A DNA stretch of 64,000 bases, taken from the NCBI RefSeq assembly GCF_000153045.1, contig NZ_CH724160.1:639499-703498 (forward strand), in the 5' to 3' direction. Under the pieces are notes generated by a model. The model was not told the origin of the DNA and searched no databases. It saw only the letters and a program-made list of their open reading frames with translations. The position numbers and the translations under genes were made by a program. This DNA comes from Synechococcus sp. WH 5701 (lineage in GTDB: Bacteria; Cyanobacteriota; Cyanobacteriia; PCC-6307; Cyanobiaceae). Below are positions 47,258 through 56,038 of this stretch, piece after piece; within the stretch, counting starts at the first letter, position 1, and each line of letters starts with the position of its first letter.

Positions 47258-48145
47258 CTAAGCCGCAGGCTTCTGCTCAGCCCCGGGACCGGGCGTGGCC
47301 GCGAGGATCGGCAGGCAGGGGTGCTGCAGGCCCAGGCCCAGCTCCCGCAGGCGGCGGTTCGAGATTCGCCGTTCGGCGGCTGGGTTGGCCGAGGTGCCGT
47401 TGTCGCCGTCCCAGATCACCGGCTCGAGGCCGGCGGCGTGGCAGCTGCGGTCGATCAGCTCGCGCACGCTGATGGGTTCGTCGTCCACCAGGTTGATGAG
47501 TCCATCGAAGCCCTGCTCCACCGCCCAGGCCAGGGCCGTCACCACATCGTCGCGGTGGATCCAGCTGATCAGGGACGACCCATCCCCTTCGCGGCGGCTG
47601 CCCGCGAGGGAGCGGAAGCGGGGTTCCAGCTCGCGCCCGGGGCCATAGATCGCCCCCAGCCGCGCAATCGCGACGCGGCGGTGGGAGCCGCGGCAGGCGA
47701 GCAGCAGAGCTTCGGCGTCGCGCAGGATCTGAGCGTGAGGCTCCCGGGGCTGGGGGGGTGTGTCTTCCTCCACCAGGCCCTTGGCCTCGCCATAGACCGA
47801 GCAGCTGCTGGTGTACACGAGCTGCTGGAGCTCGGGGAGCTGGGGCACCACGGCCGCCACGGCCTCCATCGTGCGCAGGTAGGTGGCCTCATAGCCGTCG
47901 GCATCCACCTGGCGGCTGCCGCCGGGTGCCAGGCAGAACACGGCCGCCTCGGTGTTCTCCAGGGCCTTGTGGAGCTGATCGGGGTCGGCGGCATCCAGCA
48001 GCTGCACCGCATCGGCCAGAGGGGCCAGCTCCCCCAGGCGCTCCTCGCGCGTGGTGGTGACACGCAGCCAGTGCCTGGCCTGCTGATGCCAGTGGCTCGC
48101 CAGGGCAGAGCCCACATAGCCGCAGCCAACGATCGTGATCCGCAT
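47258..48145 (-). CDS. NAD(P)-dependent epimerase/dehydratase family protein
   Basis: A 295-residue extended SDR with MRITIVGCGYVGSALASHW at the N-terminus, a VYTSSCSVYGEAKG segment, and IARLGAIYGPGRELEP later. The family's YxxxK pair is altered (LRDAEALLLA in that position), as in the YeeZ-like group, so catalysis is uncertain. The gene precedes the PPC-glutaredoxin gene by 29 bases. Substrate unknown. Confidence 0.82.
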   Translation of the reverse strand: MRITIVGCGYVGSALASHWHQQARHWLRVTTTREERLGELAPLADAVQLLDAADPDQLHKALENTEAAVFCLAPGGSRQVDADGYEATYLRTMEAVAAVVPQLPELQQLVYTSSCSVYGEAKGLVEEDTPPQPREPHAQILRDAEALLLACRGSHRRVAIARLGAIYGPGRELEPRFRSLAGSRREGDGSSLISWIHRDDVVTALAWAVEQGFDGLINLVDDEPISVRELIDRSCHAAGLEPVIWDGDNGTSANPAAERRISNRRLRELGLGLQHPCLPILAATPGPGAEQKPAA

Positions 48146-48232
48146 CGAGACTGTGCTGGCTGACGAAAAGCTAGGGCGCCGCGATCACAGTGAAGCCACC
48201 ACACTGACCGCACCACCACCGCCCCTGTTGCC

Positions 48233-49051
48233 ATGACCGGCCACGACCGCCAGTGGGAGCTCAACAGGCTCAACTTCGCGGGCCGTTGGTGTGGCACGAG
48301 CCGCTGGTATGAGCGCAGCGCCGCCGGTGTGCTGGATCTCACCAGCCCCAGCACGGTGATCGAGGGCACCTGCTACGCCATCAGCTTTTCTGACCCCGAC
48401 ACGGGTCTGTGGGACGGCAGCGGCCTGCGCTTCGCTCCGGACGGCCGCCGCCAGCTGCCCCTCTCGCGCTCCACTTACAACGGCGGCGGACAGTGCTGGC
48501 AATTCCGCGGCGCCGCCGGCCAGTCGAGCCTGGCGGTGGACGGGCAGCAGCCCCGATTCGGCCATGAGCTGAACCTCTTCCGGGGCCGCTCCCGCTCGAT
48601 GCTGGTGCTGCTCTACGCACCGCTGGCAGCAGCTCTGGGCGTGTCCCCTGGCTGGCGGCTGCAGAGCCTGGGGGTGGTTCCCTTCCGCTGCAGCCTGGCC
48701 CCCGAGCTCGACCCACCCCGCCCTGCGGCCAGCGACTGGCGGGCCCTGCTGGCGCAGCAGGAGGGCTGGCCCGGTGAGCTGGAGCGCCTGGAACCCCACC
48801 ACTGGCCCGCCGCGGATCCGGAGCCGCAGCCGTGCGAGCCCTTCCGCGGCAGCCAGTTCAGCGGCAACGACCTCACCGCCGGCTTCGCCGACGGCCTGCT
48901 CTGTTCCCTGCCGGAGCAGCTGCCGGAGGGGGCCTTTGTGTTGCAGGTGGGCTGCCGCCTCGATGCCGACCACTTCCAGCAGGTGAGCCTGACGTACGAC
49001 ACCCGGCAGCGGCTCACGGCCTGGGAGCTGCGGCGGTTCCGCAGGCCCTGA
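48233..49051 (+). CDS. DUF3598 (calycin/lipocalin-like) cyanobacterial protein
   Basis: A 272-residue protein built of two beta-barrel-like parts: NRLNFAGRWCGTSRWYERSA near the start and a DHFQQVSLTYDTRQRLTAWE end. DUF3598 proteins are found almost only in cyanobacteria and plants and resemble biliprotein lyase barrels; their ligand is unknown. It diverges from the epimerase gene and converges with the type III PKS gene, leaving three bases between stops. Confidence 0.8.
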   Translation: MTGHDRQWELNRLNFAGRWCGTSRWYERSAAGVLDLTSPSTVIEGTCYAISFSDPDTGLWDGSGLRFAPDGRRQLPLSRSTYNGGGQCWQFRGAAGQSSLAVDGQQPRFGHELNLFRGRSRSMLVLLYAPLAAALGVSPGWRLQSLGVVPFRCSLAPELDPPRPAASDWRALLAQQEGWPGELERLEPHHWPAADPEPQPCEPFRGSQFSGNDLTAGFADGLLCSLPEQLPEGAFVLQVGCRLDADHFQQVSLTYDTRQRLTAWELRRFRRP

Positions 49052-49054
49052 GCC

Positions 49055-50152
49055 TCAGCCCAGCAGGCTCGCCTCCACGGTGAGGCCTGGGCCGAAGGCC
49101 AGGGCCACCAAGGGGCGTGGAGCTGCCGTGCTGCGCAGGCTCTCGAGGATGAACAGGATCGTGGCCGATGACATGTTGCCGAACCGGCGCAGCACGGTCG
49201 CCGAGGGCTCGACCTGGCTGGGGTGCAGCTCCGCCGCGGCCGCAACGGCCGCGAGGATGCGTGGACCGCCGGGGTGCAGGGCCCAGGATCCGATCGAGGG
49301 AATGCTTTCGCCCCGGGCGCTCAGCCAGCGCTCCAGCCAGGGACGCAGGTTGGCGGCGATGATGCCTGGCACCTTGGACGAGAGCGTCATCTCGAAGCCG
49401 TGGTCGGCGATGGTCCACGACATCAGATCGGCGGTTCCGGGGATGAGCGTGGAGCCGGAGCCCAGCACCTGCAGCGGGGGGGCATCGGCGGCTGGGCAGC
49501 TGGCTTCGGCAGAGCCCGTGGCCACCAGGGCGCCGGCGCCGTCGGCGAAGAGGGAGTTGGCCACCACCTTCTCCGGATCCCAGCCGTAGTGCATGTGCAG
49601 GCTGCACAGCTCCACGGCGCAGAGCAGCACGCAGGCGGCCGGATCGGCCTCCACGAATGCCCGTGCCACCCGCAGGCCGTTGAGCGCGCCGTGGCAGCCC
49701 ATGAAGCCCACATGGGTGCGCTCCACATCGGGATTGAGGGGCAGCTGAGCCATCAGGGCGAGATCGAAGCCCGGCGCCTGGAAGCCCGTACAGCTCACCG
49801 TGACCAGGTGGGTGATCCGCTCCGGGCCGAGCCCGGCATCCGCCAGGGCGAGGCGGGCCACTTCCAGCGCCAAGGGTTCGGCATGGACCTCGAAACGTCT
49901 GATCCGCTCGCCCGTGGATGGGCTGCTGTCGCCATAGAACGGCAGGCGGCCTCCGATGCCATCCTCATGCTCGAGCGATTCCAGCAGGACGCTGTGGCGC
50001 ACGTTCACCCCGGAGCGCCGCTGGATGCGCGCCAGCAGGGCTGCCCGCTCTGGCGTGGAGGCGGAGATGCGCCCGGCCATGGCCGCGGATTCGCCCTGGC
50101 TGATCTGGTGGCGGGGAACCGCGGTGCCGATGCCCAGGATCGTCAGGGGCAT
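49055..50152 (-). CDS. Type III polyketide synthase
   Basis: A 365-residue chalcone/stilbene synthase-fold enzyme. The catalytic triad is in place: Cys121 (VSCTGFQAPGFD), His293 (ALHPGGPRIL) and Asn326 (FGNMSSATI). It condenses malonyl-CoA on an acyl starter to make alkylpyrones, resorcinols or similar. ATG 50152 overlaps the FAD-enzyme gene by 10 bases. With the upstream methyltransferase and oxidoreductase it forms a biosynthetic operon. The product is unknown. Confidence 0.95.
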   Translation of the reverse strand: MPLTILGIGTAVPRHQISQGESAAMAGRISASTPERAALLARIQRRSGVNVRHSVLLESLEHEDGIGGRLPFYGDSSPSTGERIRRFEVHAEPLALEVARLALADAGLGPERITHLVTVSCTGFQAPGFDLALMAQLPLNPDVERTHVGFMGCHGALNGLRVARAFVEADPAACVLLCAVELCSLHMHYGWDPEKVVANSLFADGAGALVATGSAEASCPAADAPPLQVLGSGSTLIPGTADLMSWTIADHGFEMTLSSKVPGIIAANLRPWLERWLSARGESIPSIGSWALHPGGPRILAAVAAAAELHPSQVEPSATVLRRFGNMSSATILFILESLRSTAAPRPLVALAFGPGLTVEASLLG

Positions 50153-51267
50153 GGCATCAGCCGTTGCGGCAGGGAGGGCAGGCGCGACGCGGCCCAGAAC
50201 AGGCCACGGGCGCTGCTCGGATGGCGCAGCGCCAGGGCCAGGCTGCGGCAGACCAGCTGACGGCGGCCGATCCGTTGCCGGTGGGTTTGGATCCAGCGGC
50301 GCTCGAGCGCCGGCTCCCACGACCCGGCCCCCTCCAGCACCAGCGGCGTGACGGCGGCGGCGGCGGCGAGGGCCCAACCCATGCCTTCTCCGGTGAAAGG
50401 CTCCACGTAGCCGGCGGCATCCCCGAGCACCAGGAAGCGATGGCCGGCCAGGGGGGTGCTGCGGCGGCTGAGAGCTGGAGTGCTCTGCCAGTCGGCCTCA
50501 TCCAGCTGGGGCAGGGCCGGGAAGCCGGCCTCCGCCAGCACCCGCCCGGCGGCAGCAGCGGCGCTACCGGTCTCCTGCAGGAAGGTGCGATCGAAGGCGG
50601 CGGCCACATTGAGGCTGCCGCCGTCCACCCGCACCAGACCCACGTAGCCCCGGCGGCCCACGGCCATGTGGATGCTGCCCTCCTCCCAGTGGTGGTCCGC
50701 ACCCGCCAGCACACAACCGGCCCCCAGCCGCGAGCGGGGCTGGATGCGGGTGTGGGCGCCAGGCTCGTTCTCGAGGCAGCGGTGGGCCAGTCCCGCCGCC
50801 ACCAGCACCACGGCCGCCTGCACCTGCTGCTGTTGCCGCCCCTGGCGCAGGCTGACGCTGCGGGTTTGGGCGCTGGCCGGACCCAGCTGAGCTGTGGTTT
50901 CGGGGCGGAACACAGCTCCGGCGCTGACGGCGGCCTCCACCAGGGCCTGATCGAAGCGGCTGCGGGAGACGGCCCACCCCGGGGGCAGGGCACAGCACGT
51001 CTGCCGGCCGCCCAGGCCCAGCCGCAGCCGCCGCAACGGCAGCCCTCCCAGGCTCTCGAGCAGATGGCCCTGGTCCACGGAGGCGAGCGCCACCTGGGCC
51101 TGGCCGTTGAAGCAGGCGCCGCACACCTTCCAGCGCGGGAAGCGGCGCTTCTCCACCAGCAGCACCCGCAGGCCCCGGCGTGCCAGATCGAGGCTGGCCA
51201 GGGCACCGGCCGGACCGGCTCCGATCACCACCACATCCCAGGACTGGCCGGGCAGGGTCTCAACCAC
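50143..51267 (-). CDS. FAD-dependent oxidoreductase (geranylgeranyl reductase/hydroxylase-like)
   Basis: A 374-residue flavoprotein: VVVIGAGPAGALASLDLARR (FAD-binding GxGxxG), then RFPRWKVCGACFNGQA and, late, LVLGDAAGYVEPFTGEGMGW (second FAD motif). It resembles aromatic hydroxylases and geranylgeranyl-reductase-type proteins. In type III PKS operons elsewhere such enzymes oxidise the polyketide, for example to quinones. Its start overlaps the methyltransferase gene by eight bases. Confidence 0.93.
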   Translation of the reverse strand: MVETLPGQSWDVVVIGAGPAGALASLDLARRGLRVLLVEKRRFPRWKVCGACFNGQAQVALASVDQGHLLESLGGLPLRRLRLGLGGRQTCCALPPGWAVSRSRFDQALVEAAVSAGAVFRPETTAQLGPASAQTRSVSLRQGRQQQQVQAAVVLVAAGLAHRCLENEPGAHTRIQPRSRLGAGCVLAGADHHWEEGSIHMAVGRRGYVGLVRVDGGSLNVAAAFDRTFLQETGSAAAAAGRVLAEAGFPALPQLDEADWQSTPALSRRSTPLAGHRFLVLGDAAGYVEPFTGEGMGWALAAAAAVTPLVLEGAGSWEPALERRWIQTHRQRIGRRQLVCRSLALALRHPSSARGLFWAASRLPSLPQRLMPCP

Positions 51268-52033
51268 GGGACCAGCTCAGCAGGTAACGCTCCGGCCAGC
51301 AGCGTTGCAGCGTGGCGCCCTGCAGCCCGGCCCGCTCCGCCATGGCGGCCACCTCAGCAAGCTGGAAGGCCCCCTGCACCGAGCGCGGTCCATCGGTGTG
51401 CACGATCCAGGAGCGGCTGAGCAGCCGGGTGCCGGCCCAGGCCAGCCCATAGCCCAGGGGACTGCGGATCAGGTCGTTCACGAGCACCAGTTGACGGGCC
51501 CGCCGGCCCATCAGGGCCAGCAGCATCTCGGCGTCGTGGTCGTCGAGGTGGTGAAGGAACAGGGAGGTGAGCACCACGTCGTAGCCACCGGGGGCGGCCC
51601 CGTCCGGACCCGAGGGCAGCGGATCGGTGAGGGCATCGGCCCTGAAGAAGCGCGCCTTGGCGCCGCGGCGCTCGGCATTGGCGCGGGCGATCGCCACAGC
51701 ACCGGGGCTGATGTCGCAGCCCTCGAGGATCAACGGGATGGCGCTGCGCCGGGCCATCAGGGCCAGGTCGATGGCGGTGTCACCGCCGCCGCAGGCCAGA
51801 TCCAGCACCCGCAGGGGAGTGCCCTGATGGCGTGCCGCCAGCTCACGGATCGGGGTGAACAGGCTGGCGGAGCAGCGGCTCACGGCATTGATGCGCCGTA
51901 GCCCCGCCAGGGCCAGGGTGTGCTCGCCGGGGTCGAGGCCCGGCTGATCCATCACTTCAGCGACCCGCTGGCGGCGGGTCAGGGACTTCAGGCTCGGCAC
52001 GGCCTTCACTGTCCTGCCAGGGCGTGCGGGCAC
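51260..52033 (-). CDS. Class I SAM-dependent methyltransferase
   Basis: A 257-residue methyltransferase with motif I RVLDLACGGGDTAIDLAL, an acidic strand end EGCDISPGAV, and post-I LTSLFLHHLDDHDAEMLLAL. It probably methylates the polyketide made by the downstream synthase. GTG 52033 shares one base with the TAG stop of the BCAM0308-like pseudogene (TAGTG). It is the first intact gene of the three-gene operon. Confidence 0.9.
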   Translation of the reverse strand: MPARPGRTVKAVPSLKSLTRRQRVAEVMDQPGLDPGEHTLALAGLRRINAVSRCSASLFTPIRELAARHQGTPLRVLDLACGGGDTAIDLALMARRSAIPLILEGCDISPGAVAIARANAERRGAKARFFRADALTDPLPSGPDGAAPGGYDVVLTSLFLHHLDDHDAEMLLALMGRRARQLVLVNDLIRSPLGYGLAWAGTRLLSRSWIVHTDGPRSVQGAFQLAEVAAMAERAGLQGATLQRCWPERYLLSWSRG

Positions 52034-52291
52034 TATGGCGCCTGCGATCCGGCGTCCGCGAAGGGTGCCTCCAGCGTTCCGCCGAAGGCATTCACCAGGG
52101 CCTCACCCAGTGCATGCTGGGCCAGGAAACGGCCCGAGAGCCGCAGCTCGCCTGCGGGAACCCCATCCCTGATCCGTGCACAGGCAGGTCCAGCGCCCCT
52201 GGTGAAAGGTGGCCTGGCAATCCGGACAGGTGCTGGGCTGGGACGGCTTGTGGCGCTGTTGATAGGGATCGCTGTGATGCCTGCTCTCCAT
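52033..52291 (-). pseudogene. Frameshifted BCAM0308-like zinc-ribbon protein
   Basis: From ATG 52291 the frame reads SRHHSDPYQQRHKPSQPSTC, then CPDCQATFHQGRW. Immediately after, the homologous continuation is in another frame (PACARIRDGVPAGELRLSGR, FLAQHALGEALVNAFGG) and runs to TAG 52033. The break lies near 52185-52200. Family members have two CxxC pairs in a small ribbon. It is either a recent pseudogene or a sequencing error; the rest of the sequence looks conserved. Confidence 0.78.
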
Positions 52292-52428
52292 TCCGTCGTA
52301 GCGGGGTTGACCCCTCTGCTTCCGCTGTAGCCACGCGCATGGAATCTGTCAGGGCGCTTGCCCTCGGTTGGTGGGCTGCCGGACCAAGCCGTCACAATGG
52401 CTGTTGCGATGCCTACCGGATCCCCTTC

Positions 52429-52908
52429 ATGGCGCCCAGCACCGACACCCCGCCCGCCGGCAACCTCGACCTGCTGCGCATCCTCTGCTGTGTGGCCTGG
52501 TCGGATGGCGAGTTCTCCGCGGAGGAGCGGGAGCTGCTGGAAGACCTGGTGGAGCGTTACATCGTGACGGATGGTGGAGTGCCGCTGCCCGCCGAGGTAG
52601 CTGAGGTGCTGGCCGAGCAGTCCCTGCAGCCTGAGGCCCTCGACACGCTGATTCCCCGGCTCCGCTCCGAGGAAGACCGGCAGCTGGCCCTGAAGCTGGG
52701 CTACATGATGATCCGTGTCGGCCGGCGGCCCGGCGACGAGTCGAGCATCAACCCCCTGGAGAAGGTGGCCTACCGGCGCCTGGTGGACGGTCTGGGCCTG
52801 GGTGAGGCCGACATCGCCGAGGCGGAATGGTCCGCCGAACTCGACCTCGAGGCCCAGAGCGGCCTGCGCGGCTTCCTCTCGCGTCACTTCGGCTTCCTGG
52901 CGGCCTGA
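52429..52908 (+). CDS. TerB-like (tellurite-resistance/DUF533 class) protein
   Basis: A 159-residue all-helical protein: LRILCCVAWSDGEFSAEERE (residues ~17-36) and ERYIVTDGG, then LEKVAYRRLVDGLGLGEADI. The paired DGEFS...EE acidic motif is typical of TerB-like metal-binding helical bundles. In cyanobacteria these are stress-related proteins of unknown mechanism. ATG 52429. Confidence 0.8.
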   Translation: MAPSTDTPPAGNLDLLRILCCVAWSDGEFSAEERELLEDLVERYIVTDGGVPLPAEVAEVLAEQSLQPEALDTLIPRLRSEEDRQLALKLGYMMIRVGRRPGDESSINPLEKVAYRRLVDGLGLGEADIAEAEWSAELDLEAQSGLRGFLSRHFGFLAA

Positions 52909-53145
52909 GCGGCGCTCCTGCGGCGAGGGCCCTGATTCCTTCACCAGCCTTCAGGGCAACTGAACCTGCAAACCTGGTTGGATGGCGATCTCCGCTTGGT
53001 TGTGATGTCTTTTTCAGCGAGATTCTGATCGGAGATTGCAGGGTTCAGAGGCCCATCCTGGTCCTGACGGAAGTACGTCACCAGTCAATGTCCAGCTCAC
53101 GCTATTTCCTCCCTACGCTGTTGCCTGGGACCCGATCAGAACGAC

Positions 53146-54183
53146 GTGTCTGACTCCAGCTTTTACCAGTTCGGCTGCAGCGGCCCTCCGAAGCGCGTCG
53201 GGACGGCCGAGGCTGCTGTGGCGGCTGCGGAAGAGAGTGGTTTTGCCTGGTTGCACTACAACGAGGCCACCAGGGAGGAGCTCGAGGAGCTGGTGGGGCT
53301 GCTCGGTCTGCATCAGCTTTCGATCGAGGATTGCTTTGATGAAAACCAGATTCCCAAGATCGAAGACTTTCCGAACAATACATTCATTCTCTTTAACACG
53401 TTCGAGTATGGCAATGGTGCTCTGGAGGTGGGTGAAATCAATTTGTTCATCGGTGAGAAGTTCCTGGTCAGCATCAGTCACTTCGGCCCAGGCCGGCGGC
53501 CCTTTCTGGCGGGAATTCAACGCCTGGTCGAGAAGAGCTTTGAGGGAACACTGGAGCAGCAGGGGCCTTCACGGGTCATGCACCTGATTCTGAATCATGT
53601 TGTGGATCAGAAGTTTGTTGCCATCGAGGCGCTCGAGGACGAATTGGACGATGTGGAAGGGGCTCTGATCTCGGACCCTGCGAGCTTCAAGCCGGCCGAA
53701 TTGATTCGGTTCAGGCGGTATCTGCTAAGGCTACGCAAGAGCCTCTTTCACGAACGTGAGATCCTCGGGAGGATATGCCGCAGGGATTGCCCGTTCATTG
53801 CAGAGCAGTCAATCTATCATTATCGCGACATCTATGATCACCTAGTCAGATTTTTAGAGCTGACTGAGTCCTATCGAGATATCGTTACCAGTTTGATGGA
53901 AATGTATCTTTCAATGTTAAATAATGAAATGGCTAAAGCGGCCAATGAAACAAATATTACCGTCAGACGGTTGACATTGATCACCACGATCTTTATGCCG
54001 TTGACGCTGCTTGCCGGCATCGGGGGGATGTCCGAATGGTCGATGATCACGGGCCCCAGGAACTGGAGGGTGTCCTATCCAGCCTTCATGCTTGTCATGA
54101 TCCTGATTGCGTTCGCCAGTTACTACGTCCTCAGCAGGCTGGACCGGAAGCGAACCGGCTCGAGGCGGGGCAGGCTTCTCTGA
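53146..54183 (+). CDS. CorA-family divalent metal transporter with variant signature
   Basis: A 345-residue protein with an alpha/beta cytoplasmic domain (~1-270), a long stalk helix, and two C-terminal membrane helices (IFMPLTLLAGIGG ... then PAFMLVMILIAFASYYVL). The usual GMN selectivity signature between the helices reads GGMSEWSMITGP, so GMS replaces GMN. The end is KRTGSRRGRLL. Bases 53821-53940 are strikingly AT-rich (hand count about 37% GC). GTG start; the SulP gene begins one base after the stop. Confidence 0.88.
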   Translation: MSDSSFYQFGCSGPPKRVGTAEAAVAAAEESGFAWLHYNEATREELEELVGLLGLHQLSIEDCFDENQIPKIEDFPNNTFILFNTFEYGNGALEVGEINLFIGEKFLVSISHFGPGRRPFLAGIQRLVEKSFEGTLEQQGPSRVMHLILNHVVDQKFVAIEALEDELDDVEGALISDPASFKPAELIRFRRYLLRLRKSLFHEREILGRICRRDCPFIAEQSIYHYRDIYDHLVRFLELTESYRDIVTSLMEMYLSMLNNEMAKAANETNITVRRLTLITTIFMPLTLLAGIGGMSEWSMITGPRNWRVSYPAFMLVMILIAFASYYVLSRLDRKRTGSRRGRLL

Positions 54184-54184
54184 C

Positions 54185-56038
54185 ATGAGCGCCTCGACAC
54201 CTCCCCCAACGCCCCTCTCCCCCTCTGCCAACCCACGCATCAAGCGTCGTCAAACTCCCACTGGCTGGAGGCGTTGGGTCCCTGGTCTGTCTGCCATCAA
54301 CCACTACAGGATCGCCTGGCTCCTTCATGACATCGGAGCCGGCCTGGCGTTGACGGCCGTGCTGCTGCCGGTCGGCATTGCCTACGCGGTTGCTTCCGGT
54401 GTTCCGGCCATCTGTGGCCTGTACGCCACCATCTTCGGCTTATTCGCCTATGCCCTGTTCGGCCCCAGCCGGATGCTGGTCCTGGGACCGGATTCTTCGC
54501 TCGTCGCCCTCATCCTCGGCATCGTGCTGCCGCTGTCTGGGGGTGATTCCCAGCGCGCCATGGCCCTGGCCGGGATGCTGGCCCTCGTCTCCGGCAGCCT
54601 GTGCGTTCTTGCGGGAACCGCTCGCCTGGGTTTCATCACTGAATTGCTCTCCAAGCCGATCCGCTACGGCTACATGAACGGCATCGCTCTGACCGTGCTG
54701 GTCAGTCAGCTGCCTGCCTTGTGCGGTTTCACGGTGAAGGGCGACGGACTGCTGATCGAAGCCCGGTCCTTTGTTGCAGCGGTGCTGGCCGGAAGCACGA
54801 ACAGGGCATCGCTGGCCCTTGGCGTCGGTACCTTGCTGATGATTGGGCTCCTGAGGCGCAGCAGGCGTTTCCCGGGGGTTCTGCTGGCTGTCGTTGCCGC
54901 GACCGTCATCGTCTCAGTGCTGAATCTTGAGAGCCGATTCGGGGTGACGGTGCTCGGTCCTCTTCCCAGAGGTTTGCCCGCTTTGTCGATCCCCTCCATC
55001 AGCACGGGCGATCTCGTGCCGGTGTTGCTCGGAGGCTGCGCCATCGCCCTCGTGTCGTTCGCTGACACGAGCGTGCTTTCCAGAACCTATGCCGCGCGAC
55101 TGGGGGACACGATCGATGCCAATCAGGAGATGGTTGGATTGGGCGCGGCCAACCTGGTCGCCGGTTTGTTTCAGGGCCTCCCCATCAGCGCAAGCACGTC
55201 GCGCACTCCGGTTGCCGAGGCGGCAGGCGCCAAGACCCAGTTGACCGGGGTCGTCGGTGCAGTCACTGTCGCCGCGTTGCTCCTGGCGGCGCCGAACCTT
55301 TTGCGAAACCTGCCAACAGCCGCGCTTGCAGGGGTGGTGATTGCTTCAGCGATCACCTTGATCGAGGTGGCTGATCTTTGGCGCATCTATCGGATGCAGC
55401 GCTGGGAGTTCTGGCTGTCGATGGTCTGCCTGGCTGGAGTCGCTGTCTTTGGCGCCATTCCTGGCATCGGGCTGGCGATCGTCATTGCCGTGATCGAGTT
55501 TCTCTGGGATGGCTGGCGTCCGCACTCCGCTGTCCTGGGACGGGTCGATGGTGTCAAGGGGTATCACGACATCGGCCGTTACCCGGAGTCACGCCTGGTC
55601 CCTGGCCTGGTTCTGTTCCGGTGGGATGCGCCTTTGTTTTTCGCCAATGCCGAATTCTTCCGGGATCGGGTGATGACGGCCCTGGAGTCATCACCAACTC
55701 AGGTGAACTGGCTCGTCGTGGAGGCTGAGCCTGTCACCAGCATCGATGTCACCTCTGCAGACACTCTGGATGAACTGGATCACACCTTGGCGAAGGCCGG
55801 AATCATGCTCGGTTTCGCCGAGATGAAAGATCCCGTTAAAGACAAGCTCAAGCGCTTTGGGCTGTTCTCACAATTTGGAGAAGAACGGTTTTTTGCCACG
55901 GTTGGGGAGGCCGTCAGCTGTTATCTCAAAGCCCACTGCGTTGATTGGGTTGACTGGGAGGATCAAGCCAAAGCCAGCGCTGACGCTTCCTGCGACCAAG
56001 GGACATCCGATGGCGGCTTCAGGCCAGTCGGCGGTTGA
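54185..56038 (+). CDS. SulP-family anion transporter with STAS domain
   Basis: A 617-residue protein with about 10-14 helices. The SulP core opens AGLALTAVLLPVGIAYAVAS, has LYATIFGLFAYALFGPSRML and GLFQGLPISASTSRTPVAEA, and ends with a STAS domain (~470-600; FRWDAPLFFANAEFFRDRV, then VEAEPVTSIDVTSADTL). SulP members carry sulfate, bicarbonate (BicA) or other anions; the substrate is not decided by sequence here. ATG 54185, one base after the CorA stop, implies an operon. Its end overlaps the P-type ATPase gene by 20 bases. Confidence 0.92.
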   Translation: MSASTPPPTPLSPSANPRIKRRQTPTGWRRWVPGLSAINHYRIAWLLHDIGAGLALTAVLLPVGIAYAVASGVPAICGLYATIFGLFAYALFGPSRMLVLGPDSSLVALILGIVLPLSGGDSQRAMALAGMLALVSGSLCVLAGTARLGFITELLSKPIRYGYMNGIALTVLVSQLPALCGFTVKGDGLLIEARSFVAAVLAGSTNRASLALGVGTLLMIGLLRRSRRFPGVLLAVVAATVIVSVLNLESRFGVTVLGPLPRGLPALSIPSISTGDLVPVLLGGCAIALVSFADTSVLSRTYAARLGDTIDANQEMVGLGAANLVAGLFQGLPISASTSRTPVAEAAGAKTQLTGVVGAVTVAALLLAAPNLLRNLPTAALAGVVIASAITLIEVADLWRIYRMQRWEFWLSMVCLAGVAVFGAIPGIGLAIVIAVIEFLWDGWRPHSAVLGRVDGVKGYHDIGRYPESRLVPGLVLFRWDAPLFFANAEFFRDRVMTALESSPTQVNWLVVEAEPVTSIDVTSADTLDELDHTLAKAGIMLGFAEMKDPVKDKLKRFGLFSQFGEERFFATVGEAVSCYLKAHCVDWVDWEDQAKASADASCDQGTSDGGFRPVGG

